This document shows positions 1 through 7,155 of a stretch of 15,824 nt of DNA, in pieces; the stretch's first letter is position 1, and the number at the start of each line of letters is the position of its first letter. This stretch comes from WVWN01 sp964563535 (GTDB lineage: Bacteria > RBG-13-66-14 > B26-G2 > WVWN01), in NCBI GenBank assembly GCA_964563535.1, contig CAZLXP010000058.1:1-15824 (forward strand), read 5' to 3'. The translations under genes and the position numbers were made by a program. The notes beneath the pieces are model-generated. The model saw only the letters and a program-made list of their open reading frames with translations. It did not search any database and had not been told where the DNA came from.

Positions 1-2
1 AC

Positions 3-596
3 GACCGCGTTCAATATTTTACGCCGGCCGGGAGTTTCCTCGGTAAATGGGGCGGGACCGGCGGCGGCGACGGCCGGTTCAATACGCCGACCGGAATAGC
101 CGTCGGCCCGGGCGGGAATATATACGTCGTCGAGGCGGGCGATACCGGCCGCGTCCAATACTTCACGCCGGCCGGACAATTTGCGGGTAAATGGCCTCTG
201 CCCGAAAGCGGCGACGGCAAGCTTGTGGGCGCGACGTATTTGGCGTTCGCGCCCGGCGCCAAGGTGGCGTACGTGGCGGACGCGGGAAACGACCGCATCC
301 AGTTTTTTACCGCCGGGGGCAAGTTGCTCGGGCGATGGGGCGCGGAAGGAAACGGTCCGGGCGAGTTCTTCCGGCCTACGGGCGTCGCGGTGGCGCCCGG
401 CGGCCGCGTCGCCGTTACCGACACCGGCAACGACCGGTTACAGGTTTTTTCTCCCAAGGGAGAATTTTTGGGTAAGTGGGGCAGCCGGGGGGCAAAGGAC
501 CGCCAGTTCTACGGCCCAGGCGGCGTGGCCATAGCCGACGACGGTGCGATTTACGTCGTGGACCGGGGTAATGATAGGGTGGTGTATTACCGGTAA
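3..596 (+). CDS. NHL-repeat beta-propeller protein, 3' part only
   Basis: The reading frame is open from the window edge, so the start and signal peptide lie outside. The visible 197 codons hold the end of one blade and four full NHL blades of about 42-48 residues. Each blade follows the pattern W-G-x-x-G ... G-x-F-x-x-P-x-G-[IV]-A-[VI] ... [IV]-Y-V-x-D-x-G-N-D-R-[VIL]-Q-x-F, then G-x-F-L-G-K before the next WG. The second complete blade is degenerate: it opens WPLPESG instead of WG and lacks the P-x-G motif. The protein stops directly after the last blade (NDRVVYYR), with no C-terminal tail. NHL propellers are binding scaffolds, and in bacteria many are exported. Export is inferred from the neighbouring paralogues. 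No clear terminator follows: a hairpin at 621-634 lacks a T-run. Ligand unknown. Confidence 0.85.
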   Translation, partial: DRVQYFTPAGSFLGKWGGTGGGDGRFNTPTGIAVGPGGNIYVVEAGDTGRVQYFTPAGQFAGKWPLPESGDGKLVGATYLAFAPGAKVAYVADAGNDRIQFFTAGGKLLGRWGAEGNGPGEFFRPTGVAVAPGGRVAVTDTGNDRLQVFSPKGEFLGKWGSRGAKDRQFYGPGGVAIADDGAIYVVDRGNDRVVYYR

Positions 597-650
597 CGCG
601 GGAATCGGCGTACGTTCGACGTCGCCCCGGCGACGGCGTTATATGAACCG

Positions 651-679
651 TTGCGTCGGCGCCCGCGGCGTGTTAAGAT
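651..679 (+). promoter_or_regulatory. sigma70-type promoter with extended -10
   Basis: TTGCGT (651-656), a 17-bp spacer, and TAAGAT (674-679). A TG dinucleotide at 671-672 makes an extended -10. The start codon of the NHL lipoprotein-like gene lies 27 bases after the -10 box, leaving a short leader that contains the ribosome site. Confidence 0.5.
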
Positions 680-705
680 TCTATACGAGCAAAGGAGGGA
701 AGAAG

Positions 706-1659
706 ATGAAAGCGGTTAAAGTTCTCACGGTATGGGCGGCCTTGACGGCCGCCGCGGCGGCGTTACTGGCAGTGAGTTGCGAGGAAACCCCCACCGAGCC
801 TGAATCCGGGGGGCCGCGATTCATAGGTCAATGGGGTTCCGAAGGCACGGGCGACGGCCAATTTAGTAGCCCCCACGACGTAGCCGTAGCTCCCAACGGC
901 AACGTTTACGTAACCGATACCGGCAACTATCGCGTCCAATATTTCACCTCGAGCGGTTCATTCCTCGGGAAGTGGGGCAAGTACGGCCGGGGAGAGGGCG
1001 AATTTAGCGAGCCCACCGGCGTCGCCGTCGCGGCCGACGGCGCCGTATACGTATCGGACGGGACCCTTTCCCGCGTTCAATATTTCACCTCGAGTGGGAC
1101 TCTCCTCGGCGTATGGGGTTCATTTGGCGAGCTCGAAGGGGAATTTAATAATCCCGACGGCGTCGCGGTAAACTCCGCCGGCAACGTCTACGTCGCGGAT
1201 ACGAGCAATCACCGGATACAGTTCTTTTCCCCGACGGGCAGTTTCCTCGGCGGCAGGGGTATTCCCAATCCCGGCAACGACGACGGCTTTTTCGATTCGC
1301 CCAGCGACGTGACGCTCGCCCCGAGCGGCCACGTATACGTCGCCGATTGCTATAACCACCGGATCCAATATTTCTCGACCGACATGCGTTATTTTCTCGG
1401 GAAATGGGGCACGGAGGGCGAGGGCAACCGCCAATTCAAATACCCCCGGAGTATAACGATAGCCCCGAACGGCTACGTATACGTCGCCGAAAGCTACCAG
1501 GTGAAATTCTTCACCCAAGGCGGCGGCTTCTACGGCAAATGGGGTTCGCGAGGGTCCGGCAACGGCCAGTTCAATAGGGCGAGGGGTACGGCCGCGGCGC
1601 GCGACGGAACGATCTACGTCGTCGATTCCGCCAATCACCGCGTCCAGTATTTTCGGTAG
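706..1659 (+). CDS. Secreted NHL-repeat beta-propeller, probable lipoprotein
   Basis: A 317-residue protein. I chose ATG at 706 because AAAGGAGGG (691-699) sits at the right distance and a signal sequence follows directly. The frame is open back to 544, but that extension has no ribosome site and crosses the promoter. Residues 1-24 are a lysine-bearing, Ala/Leu-rich export signal ending in LAVSC. Cys25 is a plausible lipidation site, although Leu is one position further from Cys than usual. An acidic/Pro linker (EETPTEPES) then leads into six NHL blades from about residue 36, each with a WG-start and an N-[HYD]-R-[VI]-Q-[YF]-F end. Blade 4 opens RGIPNPG and blade 6 starts after a shortened blade 5 (AESYQVKFF). 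The protein stops right after the last blade (HRVQYFR), so the first and last strands may close the ring. Role: extracytoplasmic binding scaffold, ligand unknown. Confidence 0.9.
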   Translation: MKAVKVLTVWAALTAAAAALLAVSCEETPTEPESGGPRFIGQWGSEGTGDGQFSSPHDVAVAPNGNVYVTDTGNYRVQYFTSSGSFLGKWGKYGRGEGEFSEPTGVAVAADGAVYVSDGTLSRVQYFTSSGTLLGVWGSFGELEGEFNNPDGVAVNSAGNVYVADTSNHRIQFFSPTGSFLGGRGIPNPGNDDGFFDSPSDVTLAPSGHVYVADCYNHRIQYFSTDMRYFLGKWGTEGEGNRQFKYPRSITIAPNGYVYVAESYQVKFFTQGGGFYGKWGSRGSGNGQFNRARGTAAARDGTIYVVDSANHRVQYFR

Positions 1660-1691
1660 CTGCTGCTGAGGGCGCCGGTGCGTCGGGCCCT

Positions 1692-1705
1692 CCCCCGTAC
1701 GGGGG
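1692..1705. other. perfect GC palindrome between convergent genes
   Basis: CCCCCGTACGGGGG is a perfect 14-bp palindrome lying in the gap between two convergent genes, upstream of the stronger terminator hairpin. It has no T-run, so it may only be an auxiliary hairpin. Confidence 0.35.
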
Positions 1706-1738
1706 GGCCTGGAGTCGGCTTTGGTATGGCGATATAAA

Positions 1739-1763
1739 ACCCGGGCGCTGCGCCCGGGTCTTT
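1739..1763. terminator. bidirectional Rho-independent terminator
   Basis: ACCCGGGCG (1739-1747), loop CTG, and CGCCCGGGT (1751-1759) form a perfect 9-bp stem. On the plus strand it is followed by CTTTATATTT. On the minus strand it is followed by TTTTATATC. It lies between the plus-strand NHL gene and the converging barrel-TPR gene, so it can serve both. Confidence 0.8.
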
Positions 1764-1830
1764 ATATTTCCGGCGAAAACTATTAGGTCCGTGATTTTAA
1801 AGTCGGCCGAGGAGGGGTGGCCGTCTTTTT

Positions 1831-3600
1831 CTATTTGACTTCGGCCTCTACCTTCGCGATATACCGCTTGGCCTTGACGTTGCCCGGCTCGAGGGCCAGC
1901 GCTCGCCGCCAGGCGGTGAGAGCGGCCAAAGACGACCCCTTCGAGTATAGGTCCAGGCCCTGGTATAGGTACGCCTCGACTAATTTTGCGCGAGCCGCGC
2001 CGTACGTGGGGTATTCGTTCACCACGTCGCCCAGGACCGTTATCGCCTGGCCCAGCGCGCCCTGGGCGAGGAGGGCGTTCCCTTGCCGGTACCGGTTTAC
2101 CGCTTCCGGCGGTATTACGGGTGCTTTGACCTCGCCCTCGGGTGCGACCTCGGGTCGTTCCTCCGCCGGCAGTTTCGCGATCCTCGCCGCCAGCAGGCGT
2201 CGAGATTGTTCGAGAAGGGCGCCGGCTTCCTCGTGGTCCGGGTATGCGGCAAGTACTTCTTCGCAGAGTTTAATGGCCTCGAGGTAATTGCCGCGATCGT
2301 TGGCCGCTCGAGCCTGCGCGAGCTTTTCGGCGACGCGGTTTTCTTCCGCCAGCCGGGTCGCTTCTTCGGCCTCGAGTTGGTTTATCCGTTCGAGGTATTC
2401 GGTGGCCAGAAAGTCCTTGGGGACGAGGGCCACGGCATTATTGAAAGCGCGCCGCGCTTGCTTCCAATCCTGGGTTGCCAGGTATCTATCGCCCTCGGCG
2501 ATGTATATGTAGTACTGGGCTTTCACGTGGTGTTCCTGCGCGACTTTGTTATCCGGGTCCCATTTTAAGACGGCGGCGAATCGCTCGGCGGCGCGTTCGT
2601 AGTTGCCGGCGTCGAAGTACGCTAAGCCCTCGGCCAACCATTCTTCCGCCTGGCGGCGCTTCTCTTCGTACGTGCGCGATTTCCGCCCCGGGTTTACGGA
2701 AAAAGAGAAATAATGGTAGCCGCCCAGTTCGCGGTTTAAATAGCAATAGTCGAAAGAGAACATTTCGGTATTAAAACCGAGGCCGCCGTTAGGCCGGGCC
2801 GTTACCGAACCCTCGTAGGGTCGCGTCCCCAATATGCCGCCCCGGGCGGCGAATACCGAGGAGATTAATACCTCGGCCCCTACGCCCACGTTCACCGGTT
2901 CTTCTACGGGGCCCGAGACCGTCAGCGTAAGACGTTGGTTCCCGAAGTAGCGCGCCCACGCCGCCCCCAGGTTGACGCGCAGCGGTTCGCGATATTCGTA
3001 TCCTTTAGTCGTCTTCGTCCCGGCGATTAGGTTCTCGGCCGACGCCGCCAACGTAACGGGCCCGCCGCCGAGTTCCGGCGTTCGAAGGGAGGCGCCGGCG
3101 TCGCCGCCCACCGTGTGATACCTTTCGTCGGCAGTCGGGCCGGTTTTATGGCGGTCGTAGTTGAGCGCCGCGCCGACGGCGACCCAGCGGATCGCCCGTA
3201 TGCCGTAACCTAAAGATAGGCGGTCGTCGTGGTAGAGGTACTTATCGGGGACGGGTTGGTTTTTGGAGTTGTAAGATTCCACGTCGCTAACGAGGACGGT
3301 GCCGAAACCTGCCGCGAAGGTGCCGTATTTTCCCACGGGGACGCCGGTACCGACGACCTCCGACGTGGAGTGGGGAGCGGCGAGGGCCTTGTGGGTAAAG
3401 CCGAACTGTAGCGCCGGCAGGTCGCCCAGCGCCGCGGGGTTCGTCCCCAACGCGTAGAAGCCGGCGTCGAGGGCGGGCCCTTTGGCCATCGCTTCGGCCC
3501 GGGCGTCGGCGAAGGCCAGCCGGTTGGCCGCGCCGGCGCCGGCCGCGAAACAACAAAGGGATATCACGGCCAGGCGGAGATGTTTCAGGTTCGGGGACAT
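1831..3600 (-). CDS. PorV/UPF0164-like outer-membrane barrel fused to TPR domain
   Basis: A 589-residue protein. Residues 1-24 are a signal peptide (LAVISLCCFAAGAGA). Residues ~25-305 alternate polar and hydrophobic/glycine residues like beta-barrel strands. They open with the layout seen in PorV/UPF0164 proteins: a GA-RA-E-AM region, then the NPAAL motif near residue 55. From ~312 to the end are about five TPR-like helical hairpins with the W/Y-x-x-A...A-x-x-P-x-[DN] rhythm (for example AEGLAYFDAGNYERAAERF). An Ala/Glu-rich, coiled-coil-prone stretch runs around 415-430 and a Pro-rich linker around 485-497. The barrel should sit in the outer membrane, with the TPR part probably periplasmic as a docking surface. 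PorV itself is a type IX secretion partner, but whether this one is cannot be told. The gene follows the FlgD-Ig gene by 31 bases, probably in one operon. No strong ribosome site precedes the ATG. Confidence 0.8.
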   Translation of the reverse strand: MSPNLKHLRLAVISLCCFAAGAGAANRLAFADARAEAMAKGPALDAGFYALGTNPAALGDLPALQFGFTHKALAAPHSTSEVVGTGVPVGKYGTFAAGFGTVLVSDVESYNSKNQPVPDKYLYHDDRLSLGYGIRAIRWVAVGAALNYDRHKTGPTADERYHTVGGDAGASLRTPELGGGPVTLAASAENLIAGTKTTKGYEYREPLRVNLGAAWARYFGNQRLTLTVSGPVEEPVNVGVGAEVLISSVFAARGGILGTRPYEGSVTARPNGGLGFNTEMFSFDYCYLNRELGGYHYFSFSVNPGRKSRTYEEKRRQAEEWLAEGLAYFDAGNYERAAERFAAVLKWDPDNKVAQEHHVKAQYYIYIAEGDRYLATQDWKQARRAFNNAVALVPKDFLATEYLERINQLEAEEATRLAEENRVAEKLAQARAANDRGNYLEAIKLCEEVLAAYPDHEEAGALLEQSRRLLAARIAKLPAEERPEVAPEGEVKAPVIPPEAVNRYRQGNALLAQGALGQAITVLGDVVNEYPTYGAARAKLVEAYLYQGLDLYSKGSSLAALTAWRRALALEPGNVKAKRYIAKVEAEVK

Positions 3601-3631
3601 ACGGCGTGCGTTTGTAGTAGAGGGCGTTTCT

Positions 3632-4042
3632 TTACCTTTTGGCTATGGCGACGAAAGTGTCGCGGTATATTTTACCCTCGATAGTGACCTCGAAGACGAT
3701 AACGTATGGCCCGCGCGCGACCACGTCGTAGTTGTCGTCCCGGCCGTCCCAAATATAATAACCTTTAAGTTCTCCGTATTTTCCCGGCGGAAGTCTATCT
3801 CCCGGGACGAGGGTCCGTACCAGGTTTCCTTCGAAATCGTAGATACGGATTGATACCGTTCCGTAGTTGGGGAGGTTAAACGCGACGTTAGCTTGTTGGC
3901 TTAGTTGGGCTTCACCGGCGAAGAACGGGTTCGGGTAGGTGTGGAAATTAAAGTCGTAATCGGCGGCGTCGGCGGCGCCGACGAAAACGCATAGCGCCGC
4001 GAGTAGGAATAGGGCTTTTCCGGCCAGCTTAGCCGATTTCAC
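3632..4042 (-). CDS. Secreted stand-alone FlgD-Ig-like (T9SS-tail-like) domain protein
   Basis: A 136-residue protein from a GTG start at 4042. A TTG 12 codons upstream (4078) stays in frame, but it overlaps the likely -10 box, so the GTG is preferred. It also places an ideal signal peptide (MKSAKLAGKALFLLAALC... to ADA) at the N-terminus. The mature ~110 residues are essentially one domain. It starts with YPNPF, followed by VSIRIYDFEGNLVRTLV and WDGRDDNYDVVARGPYVIVFEV. This is the layout of the FlgD-Ig-like domain (PF13860 type) commonly found at the C-terminus of large exported proteins in FCB-type bacteria. Here it stands alone beside a PorV-like gene. It may be a small periplasmic or surface partner of the barrel. 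The pairing is seen; the interaction is inferred. Confidence 0.8.
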   Translation of the reverse strand: MKSAKLAGKALFLLAALCVFVGAADAADYDFNFHTYPNPFFAGEAQLSQQANVAFNLPNYGTVSIRIYDFEGNLVRTLVPGDRLPPGKYGELKGYYIWDGRDDNYDVVARGPYVIVFEVTIEGKIYRDTFVAIAKR

Positions 4043-4070
4043 AGCTCGGACGCTACCATAAATATATAAG

Positions 4071-4100
4071 ATTATCAATATTTTTATGGCGTTTTGCGAA
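4071..4100 (-). promoter_or_regulatory. candidate promoter for FlgD-Ig / barrel-TPR operon
   Basis: Read on the minus strand: TTCGCA (4100-4095), an 18-bp spacer, and GATAAT (4076-4071). It lies 29 bases before the preferred GTG start. A moderate match in an AT-rich pocket. Confidence 0.4.
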
Positions 4101-4139
4101 GCGGCTGCCTGAGCGCGCGGTGCATAAGCCGACGCTAAA

Positions 4140-4163
4140 GCCGCCCCCGCGGGCGGCCTTTTT
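4140..4163. terminator. hairpin with T-run, likely terminator after NHL gene
   Basis: GCCGCCC (4140-4146), loop CCGC, and GGGCGGC (4151-4157) form a 7-bp stem. The plus-strand side is followed by CTTTTTATT, the minus-strand side only by TTTAG. It sits just past the stop of the minus-strand NHL gene, so it is the natural terminator for it. The better T-run is on the strand with no gene ending there. Confidence 0.5.
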
Positions 4164-4176
4164 ATTCCGATTGCGG

Positions 4177-5163
4177 TTACCGGAATAGCGCCTTCACGCG
4201 CCCGAGAGAAGCCGGTTCGACGTCGGGCTCGTTGCGGTTGAAGTATTGAATGCGGTTGTTGTGGGTGTCGGCGACGAAAACCCGGGCGCCGGTCCCCGAG
4301 ACCGCGATGCCGAGAGGATAATTAAACTCGCCCGTCGCCGTACCGGATTTGCCGTACGAGCCGACGATGGAGCCGGTTTCGGTAAAATATTGCACGCGGT
4401 CGTTTTTAGTATCGGCGATGAAGACATAACCGGCGTTGTCCGGCGAGCAGGCGACGCCCGCCGGGAAGGTGAAATACCCCGGCGTGCTACCGCGTCCGCC
4501 CCATCTGCCGAGGAAGGCCCCTTTATCGCCGAAGTATTGTATGCAGTTGTTCTCGACGTCGGCGACGTAGACCCAGCCGCTCGGGCCGTACGCTATGCCC
4601 CGCGGGTCCCTAAACTGGCCGTCGCCGGACCCGGTTCCTCCCCACGAGCCAAGGAAAGAGCCGTCGGCGGTAAAAAATTGGACGCGGTCGTTGGAGGTAT
4701 CGGTGACGTATACGTTGCCGGAAGGGGCGACGGTTATGCCCCAAGGGTTTTTAAATTGCCCTTTGTCGTCCCCGAACGAACCCCACGTCCCCAAAAGCGA
4801 CCCGGTCGGGGTGAAGTACTGGATGCGGTGGTTTAACCTGTCGACTACGTATACGTTCTCCGGCCCGAGCGCTATGCCCGTCGGGTAATTGAATTCGCCC
4901 TTTTCCGAACCGAACGACCCCCACGTACCTTTAAAATTGGCCGAAGACCCGGTGGGCGTAAAATATTGGATGCGGTGGTTGTTGGTATCGGCGACGTAGA
5001 TGTATCCGTCGCTTCCGCCTCTCGCGGCTGCGCCCGACGGGTAGAAGAATTGGCCGTTGCCTGAGCCGAAAGAGCCGAAGCCGCCTTCATATTGGAAAGC
5101 CGCCATGGCCGCGGCGGGTGCGATTGCCGACGCCATAATTACAAAAGAAACGTAGCGTTTCAT
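4177..5163 (-). CDS. Secreted six-blade NHL beta-propeller with SLGRVKALFR tail
   Basis: A 328-residue protein. I chose ATG at 5163 because TAGGAGG lies just upstream on the minus strand and a signal peptide follows (MKRYVSFVIMASAIAPAAAMA, cleavage near residue 21). Six NHL blades of about 42-48 residues cover residues ~27-310. Each has F/W-G-S-x-G ... G-[QE]-F-x-x-P-x-G ... V-Y-V-x-D-x-x-N-[HDN]-R-[IV]-Q-[YF]-F. Blade 4 carries NNCIQYF in place of R, and blade 5 has an insertion (SPDNAGYVFIAD). After the last blade an acidic linker (NRNEPDVEP) leads to the terminal ASLGRVKALFR. The same tail ends the other minus-strand NHL protein, which suggests it has a function such as sorting or anchoring. 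The gene is divergent from a lipoprotein gene, and a good promoter lies at 5218-5245. Confidence 0.9.
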   Translation of the reverse strand: MKRYVSFVIMASAIAPAAAMAAFQYEGGFGSFGSGNGQFFYPSGAAARGGSDGYIYVADTNNHRIQYFTPTGSSANFKGTWGSFGSEKGEFNYPTGIALGPENVYVVDRLNHRIQYFTPTGSLLGTWGSFGDDKGQFKNPWGITVAPSGNVYVTDTSNDRVQFFTADGSFLGSWGGTGSGDGQFRDPRGIAYGPSGWVYVADVENNCIQYFGDKGAFLGRWGGRGSTPGYFTFPAGVACSPDNAGYVFIADTKNDRVQYFTETGSIVGSYGKSGTATGEFNYPLGIAVSGTGARVFVADTHNNRIQYFNRNEPDVEPASLGRVKALFR

Positions 5164-5217
5164 CGTTTTTCCTCCTAATTGAAGCGCCCTAACGTCGCTA
5201 CCGTCCACTACGACCAT

Positions 5218-5245
5218 ATTCTAACAAAAAAGGTGGGTTTGTCAA
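5218..5245 (-). promoter_or_regulatory. sigma70-type promoter for minus-strand NHL gene
   Basis: On the minus strand: consensus TTGACA (5245-5240), a 16-bp spacer, and TAGAAT (5223-5218). The start codon is 55 bases downstream of the -10 box, after an AGGAGG ribosome site. Confidence 0.65.
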
Positions 5246-5262
5246 TCGAAAAGGGCCAAGGG

Positions 5263-5279
5263 CGTAGCGCCGCGCTACG
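5263..5279. repeat. 7-bp perfect inverted repeat upstream of NHL promoter
   Basis: CGTAGCG, CCG, CGCTACG. It lies 18 bases upstream of the minus-strand -35 box in the 279-base divergent gap (5164-5442). It could be an operator or a hairpin. There is no T-run, so it is not an obvious terminator. The rest of this gap holds the two divergent promoters and nothing else I recognise. Confidence 0.35.
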
Positions 5280-5384
5280 GAGCGGGGACCGGGCGTTATT
5301 TAAGTATTACCGCGTCGGGGGGTCGCGGCCCGCCGTTCGGGCGGAGGCGATGCCGCCGGCCATGGGGTTGTCCCGAAATAAATA

Positions 5385-5413
5385 TTGACATATTATAACC
5401 GGTTACTTAAGAT
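5385..5413 (+). promoter_or_regulatory. near-consensus sigma70 promoter
   Basis: Consensus TTGACA (5385-5390), an optimal 17-bp spacer, and TAAGAT (5408-5413). The lipoprotein start codon at 5443 follows an AAAAGGAGGTG ribosome site (5426-5436). Confidence 0.75.
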
Positions 5414-5442
5414 GTCGGCGTCCCGAAAAGGAGGTGCGAGAA

Positions 5443-6120
5443 ATGCGCACGACCGAATTAGCGTCGGCTTTAGTTATAGGTTTTATGTTAATAGCCGCGG
5501 CAGGTTGCGAAAGCGACGGTACCATTCCGCCGGCGGCGGACCATTATTGTAAATACATGCCTACCGATGTCGGCAATCGGTGGGAATATAAGGTAACTGT
5601 CGAGAGTATGTTCAGTCCCCGCGAAGAGTACAAATTGACGTACGAAATAAAGTCGACGAAAAGCCCTTACGCCGAGGGTTTCCCGACAGGATACATCGTA
5701 ACCGTAACCCAAGAAGGCGGCTCGCCCGAACAAATCGTCCTGGCCCCATACGAAAATAAATGTTACCTCGAGCGGGCGATGATGGCCTACCTGGTCGGGG
5801 ACGAGATGGAGAAAGGCGTGTGGAACCAGACCGGCCTCGTTAACGACCGCCCGCTGGAATACCGGCGCGACGTCCAAATTACCGTGCCGGCGGGTACGTT
5901 CGGGAAGAACGAGGGTTGCAGAGAACTTTTCTTCGATAACGGGGACGAGTTCAAACCCGAGAAATGGCATGAACTATATGCCGAGGGCGTGGGCCTTGTG
6001 TACTACGAGAATGACTTTAAACAATACCGGCTCGAGCCGTTCGAGCTTACCGATTGGCGGCAAGTGAAGTACGAGCTTACGGACTACGTCGTCAAGAAAC
6101 ACGGAACGCCGGGTTTTTAG
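5443..6120 (+). CDS. Putative lipoprotein of unknown function
   Basis: A 225-residue protein. The ATG at 5443 is chosen over the in-frame GTG at 5434, because that GTG lies inside the ribosome site AAAAGGAGGTG. Residues 1-21 are a signal with lipobox IAAAGC, so Cys22 is probably lipidated. The mature part has 'YMPTDVGNRWEYKV' near residue 42, a repeated beta-strand pattern, and 'VPAGTFGKNEGCREL ... YAEGVGLVYYE' at ~150-190. In my recollection this layout (full-length-status, 'VGNRWEY', then 'VPAGTF' and 'GVGLV') is common in uncharacterised lipoproteins of candidate-phylum and deltaproteobacterial genomes. No enzyme motif is seen. Three cysteines occur in the mature part beyond the lipid Cys. 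It has its own promoter and terminator, so it is a single-gene transcript divergent from the NHL gene. Confidence 0.8.
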   Translation: MRTTELASALVIGFMLIAAAGCESDGTIPPAADHYCKYMPTDVGNRWEYKVTVESMFSPREEYKLTYEIKSTKSPYAEGFPTGYIVTVTQEGGSPEQIVLAPYENKCYLERAMMAYLVGDEMEKGVWNQTGLVNDRPLEYRRDVQITVPAGTFGKNEGCRELFFDNGDEFKPEKWHELYAEGVGLVYYENDFKQYRLEPFELTDWRQVKYELTDYVVKKHGTPGF

Positions 6121-6145
6121 CGGAAGTAATTCTACCGATAGAATA

Positions 6146-6169
6146 GGCGGCCGCGAAGGCCGCCTTTTT
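6146..6169 (+). terminator. Rho-independent terminator
   Basis: GGCGGCC (6146-6152), loop GCGAA, and GGCCGCC (6158-6164), followed directly by TTTTT (6165-6169). It lies 25 bases after the lipoprotein stop codon and converges on the next minus-strand gene. Confidence 0.85.
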
Positions 6170-6192
6170 CGCTTTGTCGCGGATGCCGGCCT

Positions 6193-7155
6193 TTATTCGA
6201 ATAATGCCTTAACCCGGCCGAGGGAAGTCGGCAAAACGGCGTATTCGGTGTCCTCGAAATATTGGATCCGGTCGTTTTTCCCGTCGGAGACGTACGCCCG
6301 GGACGCTAATATCGATATGTCGTTGGGGCCGTTAAATTCGCCGTCGCCGACGCCGAATCTGCCCCATTTACCGAGGAACGACCCGGTCGCGTTGAAATAT
6401 TGGACGCGGTGATTGCCGGTGTCTACGACGAACACGTTGCCATTCGGCGCCACATGCGTGCTGATAGGCCGGTCGAATTCTTTATCCCCCGCCCCTTTCG
6501 TTCCCCATCGGCCGAGGTAGTCGCCGTTCCCGTTGAAGTATTGGACGCGGTCGTTGAAGGTGTCCGCGACATATACGTTGGTGTTAGGGGCAACCGCGAC
6601 GCCGGCGGGGTTATTAAATTGGCCGGCGCCGGTCCCCCATTGACCCCATTGGCCGATATAAGAACCGCTGGTTGAAAAATATTGTATGCGGTTGTTGTTG
6701 GTATCCGCTACGTACACCGTACCGTCGGCCCCGACGGCGATTCCCGTCGGGAAATTAAAGTTGCCGGTGCCGGAGCCTTCCGACCCCCATCGGCCGAGGT
6801 AGGAACCGGCCGCCGTGAAATATTGTACGCGATGGTTGCGGCGGTCGGTTACGTATACGTCGCCGTCAGGGGCCAAGGCAACGCCCACCGGTTCGTTGAA
6901 TTGACCGGTGCCGGACCCCGGCGTTCCCCACGCGCCGCGGAAAGAGCCGTTATCGGAGAAATATTGGATGCGATGGTTAGTGGAGTCGGCGACGTAGACA
7001 AATCCGACGCTGGAGCACGCGACGCCGAACGGGATTTGAAATTGGCCCGTACCGGTCCCGCGGTCTCCCCACTTCCCTTTATATATCCAGTCGCCCAGGC
7101 CCGGCATAGCTGTTAAAAAAGACGCCGCAATTATCGTTGTCGCTAAACGTTTCAT
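6193..7155 (-). CDS. Secreted six-blade NHL beta-propeller with SLGRVKALFE tail
   Basis: A 320-residue protein. The ATG at 7155 is preferred to an in-frame ATG at 7203: it has AGGGAGAG upstream and places a signal sequence (MKRLATTIIAASFLTAMPGLG) at the N-terminus. Six regular NHL blades follow from about residue 27. Most start WG and end N-[HND]-R-[IV]-Q-Y-F. Blade 5 lost its P-x-G-[IV]-A core (DRPISTHVAP), and blade 6 starts WGRFG and is shorter in the middle. After the last blade, EDTEYAVLP leads to the terminal TSLGRVKALFE. The blades align closely with those of the 4177-5163 protein and share its tail, so the two are recent paralogues. The DNA also shows the repeating 'AAATATTG...CGCGGT' pattern. 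Exported scaffold, ligand unknown. No convincing promoter or ribosome-independent signal is seen in 7156-7331. Confidence 0.9.
   Translation of the reverse strand: MKRLATTIIAASFLTAMPGLGDWIYKGKWGDRGTGTGQFQIPFGVACSSVGFVYVADSTNHRIQYFSDNGSFRGAWGTPGSGTGQFNEPVGVALAPDGDVYVTDRRNHRVQYFTAAGSYLGRWGSEGSGTGNFNFPTGIAVGADGTVYVADTNNNRIQYFSTSGSYIGQWGQWGTGAGQFNNPAGVAVAPNTNVYVADTFNDRVQYFNGNGDYLGRWGTKGAGDKEFDRPISTHVAPNGNVFVVDTGNHRVQYFNATGSFLGKWGRFGVGDGEFNGPNDISILASRAYVSDGKNDRIQYFEDTEYAVLPTSLGRVKALFE

Noticed and set aside
621..634. GTCGC-CCCG-GCGAC hairpin as terminator of the first NHL gene
   Set aside because: The stem is only 5 bp with no T-run after it.
544..705. Longer N-terminus for the plus-strand NHL gene, starting at 544
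   Set aside because: It overlaps the previous gene and the promoter, lacks a ribosome site, and would bury the signal peptide.
1120..1638. Minus-strand open frames opposite the NHL genes (also 4246-4836 and 6682-7116 on plus)
   Set aside because: The repeated NHL codons create repetitive antisense frames; none has a ribosome site or sensible product.
4043..4078. TTG start at 4078 for the FlgD-Ig-like gene
   Set aside because: It overlaps the likely -10 box. The GTG at 4042 directly precedes a standard signal peptide.
4177..7155. Regular ~130-base periodicity considered as CRISPR or satellite repeats
   Set aside because: The period matches protein blades, the units differ in sequence, and the frame stays open; there are no constant repeats with unique spacers.
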